Below, piece by piece: positions 1 to 5,892 of a stretch of 5,925 bases of DNA. Source of the DNA: an uncultured Clostridia bacterium (lineage in GTDB: Bacteria > Bacillota > Clostridia > Oscillospirales > Acutalibacteraceae); the NCBI GenBank assembly GCA_946002045.1, contig CAMFYM010000087.1:1-5925 (forward strand), given 5' to 3'. Numbering within the stretch: the stretch's first letter is position 1; each line of letters begins with the position of its first letter. A model generated the notes under the pieces. It saw only the letters and a program-made list of their open reading frames with translations. It searched no databases and was not told where the DNA came from. The position numbers were made by a program, and so were the translations under genes.

Positions 1-38
1 AGCCTTCGTCGGCAGCGTCAGATGTGTATAAGAGACAG
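1..38 (+). other. Residual Nextera/Tn5 sequencing adapter (not genomic)
   Basis: Positions 6-19 read TCGTCGGCAGCGTC and 20-38 read AGATGTGTATAAGAGACAG. Together these are the Illumina Nextera read-1 transposase adapter, whose last 19 bases are the Tn5 mosaic end. Bases 1-5 (AGCCT) equal the last five bases of the i5 index CTAAGCCT as I remember it, which would be the part of the library primer directly upstream of the adapter. This stretch is library-derived and should be trimmed. It holds an ATG at 22 in frame with pgk, which creates a false longer open frame. Confidence 0.98.
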
Positions 39-47
39 ATTTTATGT

Positions 48-56
48 TGTTATAAA
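48..56 (+). promoter_or_regulatory. Possible extended -10 element upstream of pgk
   Basis: TGT followed by TATAAA (51-56) fits the TGnTATAAT extended -10 pattern with one mismatch, and lies 25 bases before the pgk start codon. Any -35 element would fall in the adapter, so the promoter cannot be judged. The region is AT-rich, so a chance match is likely. pgk in Clostridia is often co-transcribed from a promoter upstream of gap, in which case this would be a secondary promoter or nothing. Confidence 0.25.
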
Positions 57-66
57 ATATCATTTT

Positions 67-74
67 AGAGAGGT
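67..74 (+). promoter_or_regulatory. Ribosome binding site of pgk
   Basis: AGAGAGGT ends 7 bases before the ATG at 82. It resembles the AAGAGGT site in front of tpiA. It decides the start: the in-frame ATG at 22 lies inside adapter sequence and has no genomic upstream region, whereas the ATG at 82 has this site and gives a protein of normal family length. Confidence 0.8.
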
Positions 75-81
75 AAATACA

Positions 82-1281
82 ATGGACGCTTTAAACAAAA
101 AAACTATTGAAGACATTGATGTAAAAGGCAAAAGAGTTCTTGCTCGTTGCGATTTTAATGTGCCACTTAAGGATGGCGAAATCACAAACGATAAAAGAAT
201 TGTTGCTGCTCTTCCAACAATCAAATATCTTATGGAAAACGGTGCAAAGGTTATCCTTTGCTCACACCTTGGCAGACCTAAGGGAGAATACAAGCCTGAG
301 TTTAGCCTTGCTCCTGTTGCAAAAAGACTTTCAGAGTATCTTGGCGTAGAGGTTAAGCTTGCAGAGGACGAAACAGTTGTAGGCGATAATGCAAAGGCTA
401 TGGCTGCTGCTCTTAACGACGGAGAGGTTATGCTTCTTGAAAATGTTCGTTACAGAAAGGAAGAAACAAAGAACGAAGAAAACTTCACAAAGGAGCTTGC
501 TTCACTTGCAGATATTTTTGTTAACGACGCATTCGGTACAGCACACAGAGCTCACTGCTCAACAACAGGTGTTGCATCTTATCTTCCTGCTGTTTGTGGC
601 TACCTTATTCAAAAGGAAATCAAGTTTATGGGTGGTGCTCTTGCTAATCCGAAAAGACCTCTTGTTGCAATCCTTGGTGGTGCAAAGGTTTCCGACAAAA
701 TCGGCGTAATTGCAAACCTTATTGAAAAGTGCGATACAATCATCATCGGTGGTGGTATGGCTTACACATTTATGAAGTATCTTGGTCACAGCATTGGTGA
801 TTCTCTCCTTGAGGCTGATTGGGTTGAAAAGGCAGGAGAAATGATGCAGACTGCTAAAGAAAAGGGTGTTAACTTCCTTATCCCTGTTGATAACAAGGTT
901 GGTAAGGAGTATGACGAAAACACAGAATTTATGGTAGTTAACAGCGACGAAATCCCTGACGGTTGGATGGGTCTTGACATCGGTCCAAGGACAGAGGCTT
1001 TGTTTGCTGATGCTATCAAGGGTGCAGGCACAGTTATTTGGAACGGTCCTATGGGTGTTTCCGAGTGGGATAACTTTGCTTCAGGTACAATTACAGTAGC
1101 AAAGGCTGTTGCAGAATCAGGTGCTATCTCTGTTATCGGTGGTGGCGATTCAGTTGCTGCTGTTACAAAGCTTGGCTTTGCCGACAAGATGAGCCATATC
1201 TCAACAGGTGGTGGCGCATCACTTGAATTCCTTGAGGGCAAGGACCTTCCGGGTATTTGCGCTCTTGAGGATAAGGAATAA
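82..1281 (+). CDS. pgk: Phosphoglycerate kinase
   Basis: This cytoplasmic enzyme transfers phosphate between 1,3-bisphosphoglycerate and ADP, giving 3-phosphoglycerate and ATP in glycolysis. The 399-residue product has the normal bacterial length and both Rossmann-like lobes. Visible motifs are RCDFNVP (22-28, substrate Arg22/Asp24/Asn26), SHLGRPKG (61-68), LLENVRYRKEE (from 118; Arg123), NDAFGTAHRAHCST (148-161), the nucleotide-binding GGAKVSDK (199-206), GGGMAYTF (223-230), the hinge motif WNGPMGVSE (320-328), and GGGDS (353-357) followed by STGGGASLEFLEGKDLPG. The start at 82 is chosen for its ribosome binding site; the open frame runs on to an ATG at 22, but those residues (MCIRDR and onward) begin in adapter. 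tpiA follows after 23 bases, so the two are probably co-transcribed. One mild oddity is Ser327 where GPMGVFE usually has Phe. Leucine codons are overwhelmingly CTT, as expected for high expression. Confidence 0.97.
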   Translation: MDALNKKTIEDIDVKGKRVLARCDFNVPLKDGEITNDKRIVAALPTIKYLMENGAKVILCSHLGRPKGEYKPEFSLAPVAKRLSEYLGVEVKLAEDETVVGDNAKAMAAALNDGEVMLLENVRYRKEETKNEENFTKELASLADIFVNDAFGTAHRAHCSTTGVASYLPAVCGYLIQKEIKFMGGALANPKRPLVAILGGAKVSDKIGVIANLIEKCDTIIIGGGMAYTFMKYLGHSIGDSLLEADWVEKAGEMMQTAKEKGVNFLIPVDNKVGKEYDENTEFMVVNSDEIPDGWMGLDIGPRTEALFADAIKGAGTVIWNGPMGVSEWDNFASGTITVAKAVAESGAISVIGGGDSVAAVTKLGFADKMSHISTGGGASLEFLEGKDLPGICALEDKE

Positions 1282-1304
1282 AATTTTTTAAAGAGGTATA
1301 TGAT

Positions 1305-2072
1305 ATGAACAAGAATCTTAGAAAAGCAGTTATCGCAGGTAACTGGAAGATGAATAAAACTCCTGCTCAGACAACTGCTCTTATTAACGAAATGAAGCCA
1401 CTTGTTGCAGGTGCAGATTGCGATGTTGTACTTTGCGTACCGTTTGTTGATATTCCTGCTGCTGTTGAGGCTGCAAAGGGCTCAAACATTAAAATCGGTG
1501 CAGAGAATGTTCACTTCAAGGATAACGGTGCATACACAGGCGAGGTTGCTGCAGATATGCTTGTTGAGCTTGGTGTAGAATATGTAGTTGTCGGCCATAG
1601 CGAAAGAAGAACTTATTTTGGCGAAACAGACCAAACAGTTAACCTTCGTACTCTCAAGGCTCTTGAAAAGGGTCTTAAGCCAATCGTTTGCGTTGGTGAA
1701 ACACTTGAGCAAAGAGAGCTTGGCTATACAGAAACTCTTTTGAAGTATCAGACAAAAATGGCTCTTACAAATGTAACTGCCGATCAGCTTAAGAATGTTA
1801 TCATTGCTTATGAGCCTGTATGGGCAATCGGCACAGGCGTTACAGCAACTGCTGACCAGGCTGACGAGGGTAACGGCTTTGTTCGTGCTGCTATTGCAGA
1901 GGCTTATGGCGAGGATGCAGCGCAGGGTGTAACAATTCAGTACGGCGGCTCAATGAATGCAAAAAATGCAGATGAGCTTGTTGCAAAGGTAAATGTTGAC
2001 GGTGGACTCATCGGTGGCGCTTCCCTTAAGGCAGAGGACTTTTCAGTTATTGTTAAGGCTGCAAGCAAATAA
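1305..2072 (+). CDS. tpiA: Triosephosphate isomerase
   Basis: This cytoplasmic TIM-barrel enzyme interconverts dihydroxyacetone phosphate and glyceraldehyde 3-phosphate. The 255-residue product has the usual length. Catalytic residues are all seen: Asn13 and Lys15 in GNWKMN (12-17), electrophile His98 in VVVGHSERR (94-102), and base Glu170 in AYEPVWAIGTG (168-178), which includes flexible loop 6. The phosphate-gripping YGGS (213-216) and GGLIGGAS (233-240) follow. The start is supported by AAGAGGT at 1291-1297; the ATG at 1300 is out of frame. It lies 23 bases after pgk and 61 bases before gpmI, within the glycolytic cluster. An unusual stretch ADEGNGFVR (186-194) replaces the more typical AQEVxxxIR helix after loop 6, with no length change. 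The enzyme is expected to be active. Confidence 0.97.
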   Translation: MNKNLRKAVIAGNWKMNKTPAQTTALINEMKPLVAGADCDVVLCVPFVDIPAAVEAAKGSNIKIGAENVHFKDNGAYTGEVAADMLVELGVEYVVVGHSERRTYFGETDQTVNLRTLKALEKGLKPIVCVGETLEQRELGYTETLLKYQTKMALTNVTADQLKNVIIAYEPVWAIGTGVTATADQADEGNGFVRAAIAEAYGEDAAQGVTIQYGGSMNAKNADELVAKVNVDGGLIGGASLKAEDFSVIVKAASK

Positions 2073-2078
2073 TTATTG

Positions 2079-2101
2079 GTGGGTGGGGGATTCCCACCCA
2101 C
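2079..2101 (+). other. GC-rich intercistronic hairpin between tpiA and gpmI
   Basis: A perfect 9-bp stem pairs GTGGGTGGG (2079-2087) with CCCACCCAC (2093-2101) around the five-base loop GGATT. It starts 6 bases after the tpiA stop and ends 32 bases before the gpmI start. No run of T follows (the next bases are TTGAACTATAA), so it is not a standard intrinsic terminator. It may protect the 3' end of the upstream message, be a processing site, or cause partial attenuation. The structure is seen in the sequence; the role is inferred. Confidence 0.75.
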
Positions 2102-2120
2102 TTGAACTATAAAACATTAT

Positions 2121-2125
2121 GGAGG
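2121..2125 (+). promoter_or_regulatory. Ribosome binding site of gpmI, fixing the start at 2134
   Basis: GGAGG lies 8 bases before the ATG at 2134. An in-frame ATG at 2119 overlaps this site and has no Shine-Dalgarno sequence of its own. Using it would add five residues (MEDCS) that precede the conserved family N-terminus, MKKPVVLCIMDGFG. Confidence 0.85.
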
Positions 2126-2133
2126 ATTGTAGT

Positions 2134-3669
2134 ATGAAAAAGCCGGTTGTGCTTTGTATTATGGATGGTTTTGGCAAAAATTCATCTGAATACGGTAACG
2201 CAGTTGCTGCTGCTAATAAAGTAAATCTTGACAAAATTATGGCAGAAAATCCATATACCTACATCGGTGCATCAGGTTTGGATGTTGGCTTGCCGGACGG
2301 TCAAATGGGTAATTCAGAGGTAGGACATACAAATATCGGTGCCGGTAGAATTGTTTATCAGGAGCTTACAAGAATTACAAAATCAATTACAGACGGCGAC
2401 TTTTTTGATAATGAAGCAATAAAGACTGCTATTCAAAATGCTATTGACAAGGGCACATCTCTTCACCTTATGGGTCTTATGAGTGACGGTGGTGTTCACT
2501 CACATAATTCTCATATTTGGGCAATAGTTGAATTTGCAAAAAGAATGGGTCTTGACAGAGTTTATCTTCACTGCATTATGGACGGCCGTGATGTGCCACC
2601 CACAAGTGGTAAGGATTTTGTGGCAGAAGCTCAGGACAAGCTTAAGGAAATCGGTATAGGTAAAATTGCCACTGTTGTGGGCAGATACTACGCTATGGAC
2701 AGAGATAATAACTGGGATAGAGTTAAAAAGGCATACGATGCTCTTGTGTTTGGTAAGGGCATTATGACATCAGACCCTGTTAAGGCTATCGAGGAGTCTT
2801 ACGAAAGAGTTGACGCTGACGGTAAGAATATTACCGATGAATTTATTGAGCCTACCGTTTGCCTTGAAAATGAGGGTAGAATAAGTGCTAATGACAGTGT
2901 TGTATTCTTTAACTTCCGTCCTGACAGAGCAAGAGAAATTACAAGAACATTTGTTGATGACCAGTTCAAGGGCTTTGACCGTGACCGTTTCCCAGTAACA
3001 TATGTTTGTATGACACAGTACGACGCAACAATGCCTAATGTGCTTGTTGCCTTTAAGCCACAGAGCCTTACTAATACCCTTGGTGAATATTTAGCAAAGA
3101 ACAATATGACCCAGCTTCGTATTGCCGAAACAGAGAAATATGCTCATGTAACATTTTTCTTTAACGGTGGTGTTGAGGCTGTTAACGAGGGTGAGGACAG
3201 AATACTTATTCCCTCACCAAAGGTTGCAACATATGACCTTAAGCCTGAAATGAGTGCTTATGAGGTTTCTGAAAAGCTCGACGAGGCTGTTCTTTCAGGC
3301 AAATATGATGTTGTTATTGTAAACTTTGCTAACTGCGATATGGTTGGTCATACAGGTATTTTCAGTGCTGCTGTTGAGGCTGTTGAGGCTGTTGATAAAT
3401 GCGTAGGCTCGCTTTATGAAGCTGTTAAGAAAATGGGTGGTTGTCTGTTTATTACAGCTGACCACGGTAACGCAGATTGTATGATGGAGGCTGACGGTTC
3501 ACCGTTTACTGCTCACACAACAAATCCTGTGCCTTTCATTGCAGCCAACTGTGGCGAGGGTGTTGAGCTTTGCGAGGGTGGAAGACTTTGTGATATTGCA
3601 CCAACAATGCTTAAGATGCTTGACCTTCCACAACCTGAGGAAATGACAGGCAAATCACTTATTAAATAA
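2134..3669 (+). CDS. gpmI: 2,3-bisphosphoglycerate-independent phosphoglycerate mutase
   Basis: This cytoplasmic, Mn-dependent enzyme interconverts 3- and 2-phosphoglycerate through a phosphoserine intermediate. It belongs to the alkaline phosphatase superfamily and is unrelated to the cofactor-dependent mutase. The 511-residue product has normal length. Metal ligands are seen at Asp11 (MDGFG), Ser61, the nucleophile in GQMGNSEVGH, Asp402 and His406 (NCDMVGHTG), Asp443 and His444 (TADHGNAD), and His461 (AHTTNP). Substrate residues include His122 (SDGGVHSH), Arg152-Asp153 (GRDVPP), Arg184 and Arg190 (VVGRYYAMDRDNNWDR), Arg262 and Arg265 (FNFRPDR) and Lys335 (AETEKYAH). Assignments follow the well-studied Geobacillus stearothermophilus enzyme, whose numbering runs about one higher at most of these sites. 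It is last in the pgk-tpiA-gpmI cluster and ends just before a strong terminator. A 9-base near-tandem repeat (3370-3396) encodes AVE-AVE-AVD within a normal helix. Confidence 0.97.
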   Translation: MKKPVVLCIMDGFGKNSSEYGNAVAAANKVNLDKIMAENPYTYIGASGLDVGLPDGQMGNSEVGHTNIGAGRIVYQELTRITKSITDGDFFDNEAIKTAIQNAIDKGTSLHLMGLMSDGGVHSHNSHIWAIVEFAKRMGLDRVYLHCIMDGRDVPPTSGKDFVAEAQDKLKEIGIGKIATVVGRYYAMDRDNNWDRVKKAYDALVFGKGIMTSDPVKAIEESYERVDADGKNITDEFIEPTVCLENEGRISANDSVVFFNFRPDRAREITRTFVDDQFKGFDRDRFPVTYVCMTQYDATMPNVLVAFKPQSLTNTLGEYLAKNNMTQLRIAETEKYAHVTFFFNGGVEAVNEGEDRILIPSPKVATYDLKPEMSAYEVSEKLDEAVLSGKYDVVIVNFANCDMVGHTGIFSAAVEAVEAVDKCVGSLYEAVKKMGGCLFITADHGNADCMMEADGSPFTAHTTNPVPFIAANCGEGVELCEGGRLCDIAPTMLKMLDLPQPEEMTGKSLIK

Positions 3670-3679
3670 TTAGATATAC

Positions 3680-3717
3680 AAAAAACAGGCAGTCCGTTTT
3701 TGGACTGCCTGTTTTTT
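3680..3717. terminator. Bidirectional intrinsic terminator between convergent genes
   Basis: CAGGCAGTCC (3686-3695) pairs perfectly with GGACTGCCTG (3702-3711) around the loop GTTTTT. AAAAAA (3680-3685) and TTTTTT (3712-3717) flank the stem, giving a 16-bp inverted repeat in all. Read on the + strand it ends gpmI with a T6 tract, starting 10 bases after the stop codon. Read on the - strand it ends the glucosaminidase gene, whose stop codon is at 3730-3732, also with a T6 tract. Confidence 0.95.
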
Positions 3718-3729
3718 ATGCCATTTGTT

Positions 3730-5844
3730 TTACTTTACCCAAACCTTCATGGTTTTGCTCCAGGAGCAATATGTTCTCTTGGAATTTTTAATTATATAAG
3801 GTCTAACCTTAACATAATAATATCTTTTGCTTTGAGCCGTTTTTATGGTGGCAGAAGTGTTTGCCATACCCTTAATATCAACTGTTAGGAAGTTGCTTGA
3901 AAAATTACTTGTGGTGGACCACATAACCTGATAGCCTGTGGCAGAGAAGTACGCCTTGTTCCATTTAACGCTAATTCGTTTTGTGCTGTTTGATGCTATG
4001 GTTGAAATGGTTACCATATTGTACTTTGTCTTGCCTGTTACGGTATTTGATACATAGCTTGAAAATGTCTTGCCACTGTTTGTGTAATAGGCATAAACTC
4101 TAAATTTGTATGATGTATTGTTTTTTAGGTTTGTTACCTTTGCTGTTGTGGTTGCAACACCCTTTACAGTAAGCTTTAATTCGTATTTGCCGTTAGAGGC
4201 GTTATACATATACACCTTGTATCCTGTGGCTCTTGGAGCCCTATCCCAGGCCAAATATACCGAATTGTTATTCGTACCTGTAACACGAAGATTTTTAACA
4301 GCATTTGCTCTTGTACCAAACTTAAATGTACTGCTGTATGGTGAATATATTGTGCCACTGTAATCCTTATAATAAGCCCTTACTCTAAATGTATATACCT
4401 GAAAGCTGCTCAATCCACTTACAGTAGCCTTGTTTTCTTTAACAGTTGCATACTTAACATATTTACCGTCAGTGTATTTTTCAACAACATATCCTGTTGC
4501 ATTTGCTACTCGATTCCAGCTTAGATAAATATTTTTAGTATCGCTTGTTGCTTTTATACCTGTAACTGCTGAAAGCTCAGGTGCCTTGCTTGTTTCATTA
4601 GGCATATTCTTGAATACAGGAATAGAAAATGTTTTTGTCATTTTAAGTATTCCTGCCTTGTTGTAGGCATTATATGTTGTTTTTGATTCAGCATATGCTG
4701 CCTCAACATTAGCCATATATTCGTGAGAATAGAGAGTATCAGATGCAGGATTAACATTAAATTTCTGCAAATAGCCGGTGAATTGAGTTTTATAGTTATT
4801 TGATATAAATTTAGCACCGTTGTAAATTGATAGGTAAGGGTTAGTCCAGGGCCTACCGTAATTAGCCTTTGAAACAAGGTCACTTCTTATATACCCCTTG
4901 TAATCCTTGCCGTTATACTTAACCTTAACCTGATACCACTTATATCCGTCAGGCTGCTTTGCAGTAGTATTTACAACTTTAACATTAGTGTTTCGGTTTA
5001 GCAACGCAAGCTGCTTGCTTGTTGTGGTATTAGGCTGATTTCTCAAATAACAGCTGCAGTTTGTGTAGTATTGAGTTGACGCCCACTTAAGACCGTCTGT
5101 TGCACCTGTATATGCACCGATATTGTAGTAGTTATAAATACCGGGATATGTGCTGTTGGTACCACTTGCACCACCTGCTGTGGGCTTTGCACCACCAACC
5201 TCCTGCCTTATTTTTGATGCAAGGTAATAGGCGCTCATACCACTGTCGTTAGCAGCCTTAATTATCGCATCTGAATATTTCATTGTTCTGTTATATGTTG
5301 CTGTTTTGCCGGACGCTGTTTTGTATGTAATAAGTGAATTATACATCCAGGTGCCGTTAAGTATTGACTCAACACCGTTTTTTGTTTGTGTTCCGTCATA
5401 GGCAGTTGACTCAAATTGAAAAATACCTTGCTCTGTTAGGAAATTTCTTGGGTCCATATAGTATTCAACTGCTTCCTTAGAGGCAGATACCCAGTTGCTT
5501 GCCTCCTGAACAACATAGCTACCGTTCTTTTTACAGCTTGAACAGCTGCAATACATATTTTTCGGAGTAGAGGACAGCTTTTGAATCAGCTGATTTGAAT
5601 GCTTTTTCCTCTCGCCGTTAACAGCAGTATTAAAATCAAGATTAGTTACTAATGGCTTAAAAATCCAGTTAGGATACTTTTCGTGAAGCTTAACAAGTGG
5701 CTCTATGTATGTGGAGGGGAATCCACTGTTTTTTAGCGTTGTTGCGTAATCTGCTGCCTGAGCCTTAACGCTACTCATTGATATTACTGTAAAGGAGCTA
5801 ATAGCAACAGTAGCAGAAAGAATTACTGATAATAGCTTTTTCAT
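3730..5844 (-). CDS. Secreted GH73-like N-acetylglucosaminidase with SH3b and three FN3 domains
   Basis: A probable exported autolysin cutting the N-acetylglucosamine linkage of peptidoglycan; the function is inferred from family resemblance. The 704-residue product starts with a signal peptide (MKKLL, hydrophobic core to about 20, likely cleavage after AQA at 28-30). The catalytic region begins near 40 (FPSTYIEPLVKLHEKYPNW) and includes YYMDPRNFL (128-136), GIFQFE (140-145), the probable catalytic Glu215 in LASKIRQEVGG, and YNYYNIGAY (237-245). Residues about 262-326 look like an SH3b domain (YLRNQPNT to GYIRSDLV). The catalytic-type sequence then appears to resume with YGRPWTNPYLSIYNGAKFI (from 329), LQKFNV and YSHEYMANV (to about 415). 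Three FN3 repeats follow (about 421-512, 513-607, 608-704), each with a W then ATGYxV signature at Trp443, Trp533 and Trp628. There is no sortase motif or transmembrane anchor at the C-terminus. Cysteines cluster at 99/101/104 and 263/265. Codon use is less biased than in the glycolytic genes. Confidence 0.9.
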   Translation of the reverse strand: MKKLLSVILSATVAISSFTVISMSSVKAQAADYATTLKNSGFPSTYIEPLVKLHEKYPNWIFKPLVTNLDFNTAVNGERKKHSNQLIQKLSSTPKNMYCSCSSCKKNGSYVVQEASNWVSASKEAVEYYMDPRNFLTEQGIFQFESTAYDGTQTKNGVESILNGTWMYNSLITYKTASGKTATYNRTMKYSDAIIKAANDSGMSAYYLASKIRQEVGGAKPTAGGASGTNSTYPGIYNYYNIGAYTGATDGLKWASTQYYTNCSCYLRNQPNTTTSKQLALLNRNTNVKVVNTTAKQPDGYKWYQVKVKYNGKDYKGYIRSDLVSKANYGRPWTNPYLSIYNGAKFISNNYKTQFTGYLQKFNVNPASDTLYSHEYMANVEAAYAESKTTYNAYNKAGILKMTKTFSIPVFKNMPNETSKAPELSAVTGIKATSDTKNIYLSWNRVANATGYVVEKYTDGKYVKYATVKENKATVSGLSSFQVYTFRVRAYYKDYSGTIYSPYSSTFKFGTRANAVKNLRVTGTNNNSVYLAWDRAPRATGYKVYMYNASNGKYELKLTVKGVATTTAKVTNLKNNTSYKFRVYAYYTNSGKTFSSYVSNTVTGKTKYNMVTISTIASNSTKRISVKWNKAYFSATGYQVMWSTTSNFSSNFLTVDIKGMANTSATIKTAQSKRYYYVKVRPYIIKNSKRTYCSWSKTMKVWVK

Positions 5845-5852
5845 ACGGTAAT

Positions 5853-5860
5853 CCTCCTTA
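5853..5860 (-). promoter_or_regulatory. Ribosome binding site of the glucosaminidase gene
   Basis: Read on the - strand, TAAGGAGG lies 8 bases before the ATG at 5844. It is close to a perfect match to the 16S rRNA 3' end and confirms a start that places the signal peptide at the very N-terminus. Confidence 0.92.
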
Positions 5861-5876
5861 CGATTTTATACAAATA

Positions 5877-5885
5877 ATTATAACA
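5877..5885 (-). promoter_or_regulatory. Extended -10 promoter element of the glucosaminidase gene
   Basis: Read on the - strand, TGTTATAAT is an exact match to the extended -10 consensus TGnTATAAT of the housekeeping sigma factor. Transcription would start about 7 bases downstream, near 5870, leaving a 5' leader of roughly 26 bases that carries the ribosome binding site. The -35 hexamer would lie around 5900-5905, which is adapter, so the promoter is incomplete in this window. The gene therefore probably has its own promoter. Confidence 0.6.
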
Positions 5886-5892
5886 TTTTGTA

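Noticed and set aside
20..38. Tn5 mosaic end, with its inverted copy at 5893-5911, as evidence of a composite transposon
   Set aside because: The outer bases are the synthetic Nextera read-1 tail at both ends. The genes between are housekeeping, with no transposase or resistance gene, so this is a library artefact rather than a mobile element.
53..67. Inverted repeat TAAAAT-ATC-ATTTTA as an operator or small hairpin before pgk
   Set aside because: It has only six A/T pairs in an AT-rich leader beside the contig end. Chance is the simplest explanation.
786..1241. Open frame of 151 codons on the - strand inside pgk
   Set aside because: It lies wholly opposite the conserved pgk frame, has no ribosome binding site that I can see, and its low-complexity Ser/Pro/Thr-rich product is typical of an antisense shadow.
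2119..2133. Upstream in-frame ATG for gpmI adding MEDCS
   Set aside because: This ATG overlaps the GGAGG ribosome binding site serving the ATG at 2134, has no such site of its own, and the family N-terminus begins at MKKPVVLCIMDGFG.
3370..3396. Near-tandem 9-base repeat (GCTGTTGAG, nearly three copies) in gpmI as a phase-variable tract
   Set aside because: The unit is a multiple of three, the copies are few, and the encoded AVEAVEAVD matches the normal helix of this enzyme family, so no switching is implied.
3700..3888. Short + strand open frame of 62 codons past the terminator
   Set aside because: It starts inside the terminator stem-loop, overlaps the 3' end of the glucosaminidase gene in antisense, and has no ribosome binding site.
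3733..4584. Three FN3 repeats as a recent DNA-level duplication
   Set aside because: The repeats share only the structural signature (W...ATGYxV, aromatic-rich strands). Their protein sequences are well diverged, so no recent tandem duplication is supported.
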